Made by a program: the position numbers and the translations under genes. Of a stretch of 64,000 nucleotides of DNA, positions 1-11,300 are shown one piece after another. Source of the stretch: Phosphuga atrata (lineage: Eukaryota; Arthropoda; Insecta; Coleoptera; Silphidae); the NCBI GenBank assembly GCA_944588485.1, contig OX155896.1:45815196-45879195 (forward strand). The letters are read 5' to 3'. The notes below the pieces were generated by a model that saw nothing but the letters and a program-made list of their open reading frames with translations, made no database searches and was not told where the DNA came from. Position 1 is the stretch's first letter; every line of letters begins with the position of its first letter.

Positions 1-24
1 ATAAAAAGATGCAACATAACTTAC

Positions 25-146
25 CATTCATTGTTTCGGCCACATTCTTCCATGCGGAGTCTTTTTTTGAAACCTGCATCCCCCTTATCATATATTTGGG
101 GATACGCCCGCATACACTCAATTGACAAAACGTCATTAATCGACAT
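25..146 (-). pseudogene. MADF-domain protein, first exon (frameshifted)
   Basis: Reading leftward from an ATG at 146, the peptide begins MSINDVLSIECMRAYPQIYD and continues with charged residues up to a run of seven A (plus positions 62-68). After the run, the adjacent frame reads DSAWKNVAETMN and meets a good donor (GTAAGT, 24-23). The order of Y-P-x-[IL]-Y-D, a basic stretch and then AWK-x-[VI]-A is the signature of the MADF (Myb/SANT-like) DNA-binding domain. This domain is known from insect transcription factors and from accessory proteins of PIF/Harbinger transposons. The one-base frameshift falls in the homopolymer, so it could be a real lesion or a sequencing error. The rest of the gene lies outside the window. 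Whether it is a host gene or a transposon gene cannot be told. Confidence 0.55.
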
Positions 147-206
147 TTTTTAACTCTTAATTTAAACAACTTTTCGAACTGTAAACAAAGCGAATGTAAC
201 AACACA

Positions 207-440
207 ATGGAAAATGCCACTCTTGAATTCGAGTGCATGCGCGCAAGAATCCAGAGCGTTGATTGGCTGAAAGATAAGGCGACACGACGTGAAACTTTGG
301 ACATTGGTAGATTTCACATTACGTTAAGTTCGGATACTTCACATTACCTCGATCGTAATGGGCCGCATATAAAACAATGCGTTTTAGGTTTTCATCGCGT
401 CTCATCTCGTCACGTTAAGTTCATCGTAATCCCGCCTTAA
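207..440 (+). CDS. Hypothetical 77-residue ORF, divergent from the MADF exon
   Basis: An open frame starts with ATG 60 bp from the ATG of the divergent MADF exon and ends in TAA. I do not recognise the product. It is basic, without an obvious signal peptide or membrane segment, and contains the run RRETLDIGRFHITL. The head-to-head placement could mean a two-gene element or a shared promoter, but the ORF is short and could be chance. No intron signal is needed to explain it. Confidence 0.25.
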   Translation: MENATLEFECMRARIQSVDWLKDKATRRETLDIGRFHITLSSDTSHYLDRNGPHIKQCVLGFHRVSSRHVKFIVIPP

Positions 441-562
441 TACACTACATAAAAATGGAAGAGAGGAGTACAGAAAGAAGAAAGAGCGTAGATAAATACA
501 GCAACGTTTCATTGATATACACGCATACATACACGCATATATACACGCATTGTGTATGCAAA

Positions 563-597
563 TTCCGATCGGCGGAAAATACACGCGCCGATCGGAA
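563..597. repeat. Perfect 12-bp inverted repeat
   Basis: TTCCGATCGGCG at 563-574 is matched by its exact reverse complement at 586-597, across an 11-base spacer. It lies in AT-rich sequence (441-717) that otherwise holds short CATACACG-type repeats at 520-550 and no gene that I can support. Confidence 0.6.
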
Positions 598-718
598 AAA
601 TAAGTAAAAATATAATACATTTTTGAGTATAAGAATAAAAAAAAGTGAGACGAGTAAAAATAATCACAGTAAAAATAAATGATAATATTAATAATGAAAA
701 AAATAATTGGCGCAGCCT

Positions 719-990
719 TACTGGAATGTTGTAGGAATGTTGCTACAACATTCACATTGTAATATTGCAACAGGAATGTTGCTGCAACATTTACATTGCA
801 ATGTTGCCACTGGAATGTTCAGGAATGTTGCTGCAACATTCACATTGTAATGTTGCAACTGGAATGTTGTAGGAATGTTGCTGCAACATTCACATTGCAA
901 TGTTGCCACTGGAATGTTCAGGAATGTTGCTGCAACATTCGGAATGTTGTGCAGCCTTCGGAACATTGCTGCAACAGTCCTGCAACATTC
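719..990. repeat. Palindromic minisatellite (GGAATGTTGCTGCAACATTC type)
   Basis: Tandem, imperfect copies of a unit built from the self-complementary core GAATGTTGCTGCAACATTC, alternating with CACATTGYAATGTTGCMAC. Because the core is its own reverse complement, each unit can fold on itself. ORFs overlapping it on both strands are by-products of the repeat. The array ends close to where the hAT remnant begins. Confidence 0.8.
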
Positions 991-3638
991 AACGCTGACT
1001 GGGCTTGTGAGTCCTTTGGAACATTTCTAACAATCCTTTTTGTATCTCTTTCTGCCAAAGTTCAAGCTTATTTTTAAAGCCCACTAACTTGTCGGAACAC
1101 GTCAGATTATTTTCGGTTCGACCTTGCATTCTTTTATTCAGTTCGTTCAGGTGCTCAAAGATATCAGCCATGTACGCCAGTTTGGACATCCAGTAATTAT
1201 CATCAAAAAGTTGATAAAGTTCGGGCATATCTTGTTTTAACAAAAACTCGCGAACCTCGTTGCGAAGCTCAAACAATCTAGCCAAAACTTTTCCACGGGA
1301 TAGCCAACGTACCTCGGTGTAAAACAATAAAGCCGGGGTTATATTAGAGCCACGCCGCGTGTCGCAACGCTGCCTCACGCAACGGGCTGTGATTATACTA
1401 TAGTGTCGCGTCGCCGCGCGTGCTGATGAAATTTTTGTGTCAGTTCAGTGGCGACCGCGTTAACGTCCGCACCTATTTGAAATATTCTCTTCCGACTCGG
1501 ATACGAATCTTGAAGAAGATATTGCCTACATATTTATGTTAAGCCTACTCAAGAAGAAAAGAAAGAAGAGGAGATACTGGGTGCATCCAGTAAATGCATT
1601 AAGAGGAAATTCACCAATATATCAGGATGACAGAAACACAATTTAATTACGTACATTCTTTGATTGAAAAAGATATTAAAAAAATTCCTTAATCCTTAAA
1701 TAATCCTTATTTTTCGGATCATATAAAAATTTATACTCCCTTACTAACTCAATATTTCGCCGGCGGACATTTTGGGCGCGTACTGAAATATGGTAGACGT
1801 CTGCTTGCTTGCTTGTCAATACACCTCGCCGGAATGCGCGTAGCCACGTGGTGATTATACTAGAGCCGAGCCAACCAACGCGTTACTTCCCCCACCAGCG
1901 ATGACACGCCGATCGAAATCGAGTGGTCTACGTGGAGTCAGCTCGCTCGGCGACACGCGGGACTGAGCTAATGTAATCACGTTCATACTAAATGTATGTA
2001 ACCGATTGAAATCCCACGCGTTGCGACACGCGGCGTGGCTCTAATATAACCCCGGCTTAAGGATTCATAATCCGATCCCATTTCTTCACACATTATTTTA
2101 AAAATTCGCGAATTTAAGGCTCTTGTTTTAATAATGTTTATGATAGTAATGCATTGATTCATCGTTTTCAATAGTTCCGTTGGCAAGTTTTTGGTCATTA
2201 ATGCTTCGCGATGTATGCAACAGTGTGTAATTTCTATATTTGGATTTTACCGTTTTACGCACGAAATAAAACCTTTTTTCTTGCCCATCATTGCTGCAGC
2301 ACCATCCGTGCAAATACTAATACAATTACTCCATGCCATATCATAAGTTTAAAAAAAATCATCTGTTACTTTGAAAATTTCCTCGCTGGTAGTTCGCTCT
2401 GGAAGCTCGTTGCAAAATAAATAGTTTTCTATTATGGTGCCCTCGTCAACGAAACGTACAATAGCTATGAGTTGTGCTCGGTTTTTAATATCCGTCGATT
2501 CATCAATTTAGTGCAAACTTCTGGGCTTTCTCAAACTTTTTAGTTTTGCAATTAGTATTCCTAAAATATCGTTCGACATATCGTTGATACGTTTTTTAAC
2601 AGTATCAGCTGACAACGGTACTTTTTTTACTTCATTAACTTCTCTACGCCCAAGCATGGATTTATCAATTTCTATGCATGCTGGTTTAATGAGTGTCTCA
2701 CCAATAGTATATGTTTTTTTCTGACGTGCAATTAATCTTGCAACATGGTAACTAGCTTCTAAGGCATTATCAGAAACTGTCACTAACGATAACAGTGATT
2801 GCTTTTGTTTTCGCCTTTGATCGAACAGTCTAAGAAAAAATGGTTTGTCCTTAACGTAACTAGGATGGTTTTAATTTAAATGGCGAAGCAGTTTACTGGG
2901 TACCATTGCTTCGTTAGATAGCATTTCTCCGCAAACGATGCATTCTGGTTTGGGTGGCGTTTCTTTATCACAACACGAAAATCCATATCGAATGTGGTCT
3001 TCGTTATATTCGCCCAATTTTTGTCAGTCAGATCGATCTTAAAATCGCCACGAAATGAAGAGATCGAAAATCGATCACTACTAGTACATTTATAACGATT
3101 CATTTTAATATTTCTAACCTACGACAGAATTTTGTTAAGTCGAGAACGATTTATTCGATTCGTGTTTCTGAAATCTTTAGAAGATTGGGATAATAATTAA
3201 TATTAGCTCAAAGCTATGTTCAAATTAAAAATAACATATTGGCGAAACACTCAGTTGGAACGACTTAAATGTTTTATTATCGATACGCAAGATTATAAAC
3301 TTGACTTACCCGAAATAAATGCACTAGTGCCGATTATTTAATAAGAAAATGCTTAGAAAAGCATAACAGCAAGCTGCTTTACTAACGTAATAATAATATC
3401 ACATTAAACGACGTACATCTCTACGCATAAGTACGCAAACTAACACTCACTGTACTATATGTACAATGTACATTTTTTGTTTAACTAAGTACATGTTTTT
3501 GTTTTGTATATAATTTCGACTCTGAGAAATTACATATTGGCATTTTTACATATTAATTATTCTTGAGAAAACCGCGGCACAGCTAAGATCACCTCGCGGC
3601 ACAGCAGTGTGCCGCGGCACAGCGGTTGCGGAGCACTG
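988..3638 (-). mobile_element. hAT transposon remnant (ZBED5/GTF2IRD2-like transposase), interrupted
   Basis: The minus strand shows hAT transposase blocks in the proper order from high to low coordinates. At about 3103-2876 there is a BED/zinc-finger-like tail ending in a VPxK..RHL-type motif. At 2783-2508 is ALEASYHVARLIARQKK then TIGETLIKPACIEI. At about 2313-2064 are a TDGAAAMMG-type motif in a broken frame and LNSRIFKIMCEEMGSDYESL. At 1330-988 is TEVRWLSRGKVLARLFELR. Frames are disrupted between blocks, so it is dead. The 5' terminus is probably the reverse complement of 3600-3638, which begins CAGTGCTCCGCAACCG, a hAT-like terminal repeat. The other end appears lost at the minisatellite. 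The element is split by a MITE at 1331-2057. Confidence 0.8.
1331..2057. mobile_element. PIF/Harbinger-like MITE, 727 bp, perfect 40-bp TIRs, TAA target duplication
   Basis: Positions 1331-1370 and 2018-2057 are exact inverted repeats of 40 bp, beginning AGCCGGGGTTATATTAGAGC. Both ends are flanked by TAA (1328-1330 and 2058-2060). A 3-bp TWA target duplication is typical of PIF/Harbinger. The interior has no coding frame of note, so it is non-autonomous. Removing the element with one TAA joins the hAT transposase frame exactly (YESL to LFYTEV), which confirms the boundaries. The perfect ends suggest recent insertion. Confidence 0.92.
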
Positions 3639-3719
3639 ATGTACCTGATGCTACAGTCCAGCTTAAGTATTTCTCCTCGTTGTCGGAGTTTTTTTATATC
3701 ACTAGAGTTACAGGAAACA

Positions 3720-3824
3720 ACAGCATATTGAACCTCTTCATCAAGAAGTAAACCTCTTCATCTAGTCAAGGCGACTACTCTCTGTATTGTTTGGATGATA
3801 ATGCCAATAAAGGTAATAATAATA
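3720..3824 (+). repeat. LINE 3' tail fragment
   Basis: The block ends TGATAATGCCAATAAAGG then TAATAATAAT. The same tail occurs at about 18186-18230. It looks like the 3' end of a non-LTR retrotransposon with a TAA-type tail. Sequence 3640-3720 has no recognisable coding. Confidence 0.5.
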
Positions 3825-4001
3825 CACTGCCGAACATACCAAATTAAAATTGTTCATTTTCATTACTTTCAATAAACTTTGACAAAAACTTTTTTTTTTA
3901 TTCAAACAATTAGTAAACTGTTACAACCGAAAAAACACGTAAAAAACAAAAAAATTGTAAAATAACTTTACGGAGTGACCCTAATTTTATGCTCGGCAGT
4001 G
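3825..4001. mobile_element. Mariner-like MITE, 177 bp
   Basis: Left end CACTGCCGAACATA and right end reading (reverse complement) CACTGCCGAGCATA are inverted repeats. Both are flanked by TA (3823-3824 and 4002-4003), the target duplication of Tc1/mariner/pogo elements. There is no coding capacity. Confidence 0.75.
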
Positions 4002-4289
4002 TAATTAAAGTAGTCAAGGGGACTTGTATGCAACAGGTTAGCATGGAGGACTGTTTAACTTATCTTATACCCAAAAGTATTCCCAAATAAGGAAGTACTT
4101 GTTAAGAACTTGTTAATTGCATTCCTTAAAACACTGCGGCCTTATTCGCTCCGAGCGAGAAAGCACTAATACCAAAGGTGACCCTTTTTAGAACTTCACG
4201 ACCAGTTACGTAATTATTTAGCATTAATTTGTATAAGTTGACATGTATTTTGCTAAATAAAAAAGTTTTATTATTTTACATAAACTAAT

Positions 4290-5140
4290 AAAGTGCATAC
4301 ATTGAGAATGGATTCAAGGCCAAAATAAATTGCTAACAGCTTCCGTTCACGATATATGACTTTATAAAATTGGCAAAATCGAGCGAATTTTTGCGAAATT
4401 TGGTCGCGCATAGCGCTTTGAACGAGCATAAAATCTTGGAAAGTAATTAATATTTTTAAGGAAATTTAAGCGCATCCGCAGGAAAATGACCTCCTAAAAA
4501 CGATGATGCTATTCGTTTTTTATTATCTGCAACCGTACTCGAGATACGGACTTACTTTATTACAGCATGAAATCTGCCGGAAATGCGAGATGGTGTACAG
4601 CGAAAAACTTTATATCTTATCAATTTCTAACTTTAGAGCGAAATAAACTAGAAAATCGTTTTCAGAACTTGGATTTCCTTCGGGTAACCAAGACAAAAAT
4701 TAAAAAAAAATTCGTTGAGAAATTTTTTTATCATTTCGGTCTAAAAAAAATGTGCTTTCTCGGTTTTTTTCAATTTCCTCAAGAACGGTAAACAGCAAAG
4801 AAATCATTTTCGGCACACAGAAACTACTCGACAAGAGCTCGAAATTGCTTCAAACTTTACTCAATTTTAGCAGGCAATAGTGAACGGAAAGAGCCAGCGA
4901 ATGTAATTTGCATATTTGTAATCAGCAGCAAAAATGCTTTAAGAAGCTTTAAGTTTGCTGTAACTCAAAAAATAAAGATTTTAGCAAAATCGATTTTCTC
5001 GCATTTTATCGTTTCCGCGATCTTGGCTTCCCGGCGTGATGGTATTTCCTTAATTTAAGGCTTCCCGGCTTTTAGTTTTCCGGCTAATTTCGGTACGCTG
5101 AATCGTTTGGTACAAACTAGACGTCTGTGTGAGAACCCGT
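4290..5140 (+). repeat. Interspersed repeat family A, copy 1
   Basis: This block (TTGAGAATGGATTCAAGG, AAAATAAATTGCTAACAG, then TTATCTGCAACCGT and CGAGATACGGA) recurs at 58940-59320 and 59470-59880 in the same orientation and at 57620-58140 inverted. No protein is recognisable. The 225-bp open frame at 4567-4791 reads only through the A/T-rich part and is not supported. The sequence just before it (4004-4290) resembles 58830-58940 and is probably LINE debris. Confidence 0.65.
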
Positions 5141-5244
5141 TCATAAGTTATGGCATGGTCAAATCGATGCAAAATACAAGAAATTTTATTTCGCTAAAAT
5201 CGTTAATGAAAGGAAAGAGAACAGAATTTGAAAACAAAATGGAA

Positions 5245-5410
5245 AACAAAATGCAAGTGAGCGAGATTTAAGGGAAGGCCAAGAATAAGATGAGAAAACC
5301 AGACAGATAAGGACGCTAAGGAAATATTCAGGTCAAGGAATTGGAAAAGGGTGGCCATTAGCAGAGAAATTTGGAGGCAAAAATTAAGGAAGGCCAAAGA
5401 TCGTTAACGA
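5245..5410 (+). pseudogene. LINE ORF2 C-terminal fragment
   Basis: One frame reads KGRPRIR, then DKDAKEIFRSRNWKRVAI and WRQKLRKAKDR, with one internal stop. This is the usual C-terminus of insect non-LTR retrotransposon polymerases (GRP-x-RW...DAKE..RNW). It is a truncated copy. From 5411 to about 5690 there is only AT-rich sequence in which I see nothing. Confidence 0.55.
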
Positions 5411-6003
5411 TCTGTAGCGCAAACACCAACCACTATTTTTTTTGTCATTTTAACAATTTTAACCTAACCTATTTAGATAAGGGAGATGAAAAATGTTGAT
5501 TTCCATGTTGCAAGTCAAACCAATGAGTTCTAGGGGCACAAAATTGTTTAAAATATCTATTTAGAAATATATATGTACAGTAAACAGTTCTATAATATAT
5601 AATATTAGTTCTATAATAAAATATAATTTGTATATGTGATGCTCAATAATATATTAAAAAGTGCTTAAATTCATATTTACAATTATCAATATTTTATTCA
5701 TACAATATTACTTATTACATATCTAATAGAATATAGTAAAATATATAAAAGCACACACAACTAAAATAATAAATATACATAAAAAACAAATAAATTAAGG
5801 TTCATTTACAGGATTTATGACAACGCTGACAATTTTCTATTCAAAATAACATAATCAGTTATTATAATCTCCGATTTCTCCAAACATAAGATATATTTTA
5901 ATTTCATTATATTTCCTCTTTTTCAATAAAAATGTTGATTTTAAAAAATCATTCACAATATATATTGCTACAACTTCCCGTTCTTCTCAATATCTCTGCA
6001 TTT

Positions 6004-8394
6004 TTATCTGTAAAAATATATAAATATATATTCGTATCCACAAGCGAATCTACGGGGTGTTTCATAAATGTCCAGAAGAAACTCTAGGGCGTGCTCTCTA
6101 GAGCAGTGGTGCGCAAACCATGATCGCGGCCCCCAGAGGGGTCGATATGGAATATTTTTTGGTCGTCGAATTAAAAATAAAAATTGAGGCATTTCGCGTG
6201 TTAGGATAGCAGTAAATTGTGAAATGTCAATATAAAGAAATTAAAAAAAACATTTTCAAACATAATTTTCTCAAAAACTAATTTGGGGATTTGTTTCAAA
6301 TTTTGCAGAGATGTTGGTAGAACTGTTCCGGAATGTTTAGCAAATTTTCACAATAATTTAAAATTTATTTCAGAAAATATTAGTTTTTTTGAAAATTCCA
6401 CATTGAAAATCAAATTTGTAAACATTGCAATTTTCAAACTTAATTTTCTCAATATAGTTTGGGGATCTGTTTCAAATTTTGTGGAGATGTTAGTAGAACT
6501 GTTCAGGAATATTTAGTAAATTTTCCCAATATTTTAATATTTATTTCAGCAAATATTGGAGTTTTTTTTGTAAATTCCAACTTGAAAAACAAATTTGTAA
6601 ATATTGAAATTTTCAAACTTAATTTTCTTAAAAACTAATTTGGGGATTCATTTCAAATTTTATGGAGTTGTTGGTAGAGCTGTTTCGGAATTTTTAGCAT
6701 ATTTTCCCCATTTTTAAATATTTATTTCAGCAAATATTGCAGTTTTTTTTTGTAAATTCCACCTTGAAAATCAAATTTGTAAACATTGAAATTTTCAAAC
6801 TTAATTTTCTCAAAAACTAATTTGGGGATTTGTTTTAAATTTTGTGGAGATGTTGATAGAACTTTTCCGGAATATTTAGCAAATTTTCTAAATATTTTAA
6901 TATTTATTTCAGCAAATATTGCAGCTTTTTTGTTAATTCCACCTTGGAAATCGAATTTGTAAACATTGAAATTTTCAAACTTAATTTTCTCAAAAACTAA
7001 TTTGGGGATGTTTCAAATTTTGTGGAAATGTTGGTAGAACTGTTTGGGAATTACAATGTTCACGTTACTTCTATCCAGGGGTCGCGATAAAATTTTACAG
7101 AAAATGTTGTGTCACAAATGAAAATAGTTGTGCACCAATGCACTAGTACACACCCTAGAATTTCTGGCAGACATTTATGAAACACCCTGTATATAATTAT
7201 ATGTACCTTGGTCTAATGTTGCTCTTCATTCCATTAACAGTTTTTGTTAGAGGAAATCTAGACGCTGTTCCCATTGTGCCAATTATTTTCCTTTCTTTAT
7301 TTTCTTTTTGTATAGCCGACTTATAGACACACTTCGCTAAACGTTTAGCTGGTGATGGCTCACAAGCTAAAACAAACATCTATTAAACACTAAATTACAT
7401 AAAACTAAATTATTCAGTAAATGTTTTAATACTCGATAAAAATATACAAAAACAAAATATTTCAAGATTTTCGTAAAGAATTGAGACTAGTAAATGCATT
7501 GTGAAATAATTCAAGAGCTAAAACAGATAATGAAGATTGTATCATCCCACCTTTTGCTAAATAATCTGAAGAAATTTTGTTATTGGGTAAAGTTGCAGCA
7601 CTTAAGACAAATGTGCTATCCAAATCTGGGGGTGGTAATTTTCTTTTTGGTGGTCTGCATTCATCCTCTATAACTATATTGGAGACAGTAGATGAACTAT
7701 TGCTTATTCCTGAATCATCGTCATCGAAAGTTACGCTGCAAACACCTTGAAGTTTTGCAGAGATATTCGTGTATTGTGTGTTCATTTCAATTGTTGTGAG
7801 TTTTCTGACTTTAGATATTTTGAATAGTGGTTGTAGCAAAGTTGCCATTTCTTCCATTAAACTTCCTCTTGTATTCAGCTCGTTTAATTGAAGCTTATTA
7901 ATATTCTGTAATTCTTCACACTAAAAAGTTAAAAATTAAAATGGTTTCTAAAATTCAAGAAAATGAAATCTACTTACTTCGTAATTCTTCTTCATGAGAT
8001 TAATTTGTGCTGTTTCCAACTCAGCTTCCAACTTCAGCTCGGGTACATCAGCTACAAGTTTATCAATTTCCAACTGAATTTCTGTAATAGCTGCGTCTAA
8101 CTTTTCCAAGTCAACATCATATGCTGAATTTTGTTTCTTGAATCTGTCCATAGTTTGTAGAAGCTTTTTGTGACCTTTTTCTTTTTCTGGAGTGTCAGTG
8201 CAGAAGAAACTCAATCTGGAATTTGCTTCTTCTTTGATATTCAGGCGATACTCTAAGTTAGATCTGTTAGAAAGTAACTTCTGTTGTCTTTCAAGTGTTG
8301 ATTTGTAGTTTTCAAACAAAAATTTCAACTTGGTAGGCATCTCAGTAGGAGGCTTTACCGGTTTTTCTTCATCTTGTTCCTTCAATATGTTCAT
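6004..8394 (-). CDS. Klp67A: Kinesin-8 exons 3 to 6 (stalk and tail)
   Basis: Exon 3 (8394-7978) begins MNILKEQDEEKPVKPPTEMP after TTTTAG and ends GAA|GTAAGT. Exon 4 begins 7920 (TTTTTAG|TGTGAAGAA) and contains ECRPPKRKLPPPDLDSTFVL. Its end is ambiguous: donor AAAAG|GTGGGA at 7551, or read-through to a stop at 7462-7464. Exon 5 (7366-7207), joined in phase, reads ACEPSPAKRLAKCVYKSAI and ends AG|GTACAT. A TTTTACAG acceptor at 6012-6008 would then add one base and a TAA stop. The last junction is inference. It spans the transposon nest at 6053-7189. Confidence 0.6.
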
Positions 8395-11300
8395 CTAAAA
8401 TTTTTTCATATTACAATAAAAATATTTTTAAATACAATTAAATTATTACCTCAACACATCCTTCTTCATTTTCTTTCTTCTCACTAATATCTTCTTTGTT
8501 ATCTTCCTTAATTTTTAACATTTCTTTAAGCTTTGTATTTTCCTTATATAATTCGTCAATAATCTTCAAATATTGGGAAGCATTAAGGTCAGAATTAACG
8601 ACATTTTTCTTGACATTAGACTTAATTTTCTTTGCTCTTGTGGCATATTTAAGGGTGTTGTACGTATCCTCCATGCTCATAGAAGATGGAGAAACGTTAG
8701 CAATCATAACTGTGTGACAATTTCCTCCTAAACTATCCTTTAACAACCTCGTTAATTTAGAATCTCTATAGGGAACATGTTTTTTCCCATCAGCCAAACT
8801 ATTAATACAGTTCCCTAGAGAAAGTAAACTTTTATTAATATTGGCCCCTTCTGTGAATCTAGCTCCTTTGCAGCCTGTAGCCGCTCCTCTTTCACTTCCA
8901 GCTAAATCTATCATACTCAATTTCGCCAAATGGGTCTGACCAGTTTGTTTAATATTCATTCTAATATATACTTGAAAGACAGCATGTGATCGACTGCTTT
9001 CAGCGTTGGCATCAGTTGGATGTTGGGTCCGGTTTCTGTTCCCTTTTTCTAGGAGTTCGAACAGCTCCGTGGGATTTTCAATTCGTTTTATAGTGATACC
9101 AGCTACCATTACTCCCAATTTGGAATCTTCTCTTAAATGTAAAGGAGGTCCTCCAGGTTTTAGTAAATCCAAAACATTTTCATTGTAAATTTCTAAATAA
9201 CTAACAGCTAATTCAAAATCTCGTTCTTCGGACAGCTCCTCTTTCTGGTGGAAAAGCTCACGCATTGTAAGGAAAGTAATACCTGGGGATGCATTGTGGC
9301 CTAACATCGTATGAGTTTTGCCTGCTCCAGTAGCTCCGTAAACAAAAACAGAGCAGTTACAACCGTCCATCAAAATTTTAATCAAATCTTTGGTACTGTG
9401 TAAAAATACTTCTTCATTGTTACATTCGTCATTAAATAAGTAATCAAAGTTGAATTTCATGTTTTTATGTGGCTTTTTTAGCAAATCTCTGTGCTTTTGC
9501 TGCACTCCATGATAGAAAAAAGGAGTATTATCTTCCTCAGGGTCAAACATAAGCAATTGATTGTCCACAACCTTAACAACAGTTCTGAAATAAAATAAAT
9601 GGATATATTTATGTACATTGAAGTAAAGGTTGACAAATTAATTGTGTCCTGTTTTTACTTAATAATAGAATTCACACCAATGGCATATAGATTGCACAAA
9701 GCACTAGTGAAGGACAGAGTGGAAATGACAGCCAGTCTCAAGAGAGCAGATGGGAGCTATACGTAAGATTGAGAGCAGAGAACGCTCCTCCTATTAGAAA
9801 TCCATTTTCGGGATGTAGAAAATACAAAGAAACTGAGGGTTTTATGCAGCCACTGAGACCAAGTCGGGCAAACTGGAGGGTGGCCGCGCGTCCATCTGTA
9901 CAGAAAACTGAATCAGATGGGCTATCGGCACTTTCCAGCCATCTAGAGCCCCAGGTGTGGACGGATTAGATCGCGCCTTCCTACAAAAGGGGGGGGGGGG
10001 GAAATTAATGGCGTATCTTCTAAAAATCTTTAGAAGTAGATTAGCGCTCAGATATATACCAGAGCTAAGGAGAAGAGTGGTATTCATACCAAAAGTGGGG
10101 AAGAAAGACACCACTCAACTGAAGTCATTTAGACTCATTAGTCAAACCTTTTACAAGGGAAATGATGGCCCCATATGGTATGTAGGAATGTTATCATTTG
10201 GGAACGAACCTGTCTATCAGACGAAAGACCAAAAATGGATTAGCTGGTGCTAAGTGAAGGCAGTTAGTTATAAACCTATATGGTTACAAGCTGCAGAGTA
10301 AGGGTGAGTGAGAAAAGGTCAAATGGATTCTGGATTAGGAAGGTGTTAAAGCCAGGGTGTCCACTTAGCACTGTTCTATTCAATTTTTTCATTTATGACA
10401 GAAAAGGTTTTAAAAAATGGGCATGCAGGAGGAAAGTGGTGTCACCACTAGCATATTCAGATGTCATTGTTGCGAAAAGGGAAATGAGAGAGATGATTGG
10501 AAGGATTAAAAAATATTTTGAGAGAAGGAGGTTAAGTGTGAATGTGGACAAGACTAAGTGGATGGTTTTTAGAAAGAAAGTTGGTATTAAAGCAGAAAGC
10601 TTGTGGGGTGAAAGTTATTGAACAGGTTATCAGCTCAAGTAATTTTGGTACTTATGGTGTCTGTTTTGTAGTAATGGTTCCAATAATGAACACTTTAAGT
10701 TCATATGCAAGAAAGCACGGGTGGCTGCTAACAGGTTTTGAAATGCATGGAAAGATGAATTTGAAGAGACTTTTGTTGCACAAATGGTAATGTTGAAGGT
10801 GTGTGTTATTTTGATGTATGGAGCGGAAATATGGGGTATGAATTAGATAGAGCAAATGGAAAAAGTTTAGCTGCAGTTTATAAAAAGGGGGTTGAAACTA
10901 GACAGTATGCTGGGGTACCTGGTGCTACAAGAAGTTGCAGTAGAGGCAGCAGTGAGAGTGGCAATATATGAAAGGAAAGTGTCTACATTAGGGAATGAAA
11001 GAATAGTGAAAGAGGTTTTCAAAAGTTTAAAGAAGGAAGATGTTAGAAGGATCAACAAAATAGGGAAACAAATGGAAAAAATGTATGAACGAGTAGGGTG
11101 GTCAAAAGGGGAGGTAGAGAGGATGAATGGGGATCACATGATGTTTGAAGAATTGTTGGGTGAAAGAAGTAGGAGACATTTGCAGACAAGACAATGTTGT
11201 ATAGCCAAAACAGGCACAACCAGGAATACAAGGTACAAGTATATCGTCGGCGGTATGCCAGAAAGTGCTACATCCAAAATTTGCAATATTAGCGTTATTA

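Noticed and set aside
402..770. Minus-strand 122-codon frame rich in Tyr/Phe/Ile
   Set aside because: Low-complexity AT-rich translation with no domain, and its end overlaps the hypothetical ORF and a repeat.
8496..9188. Plus-strand frames of 60-73 codons
   Set aside because: Antisense to the kinesin-8 motor exon.
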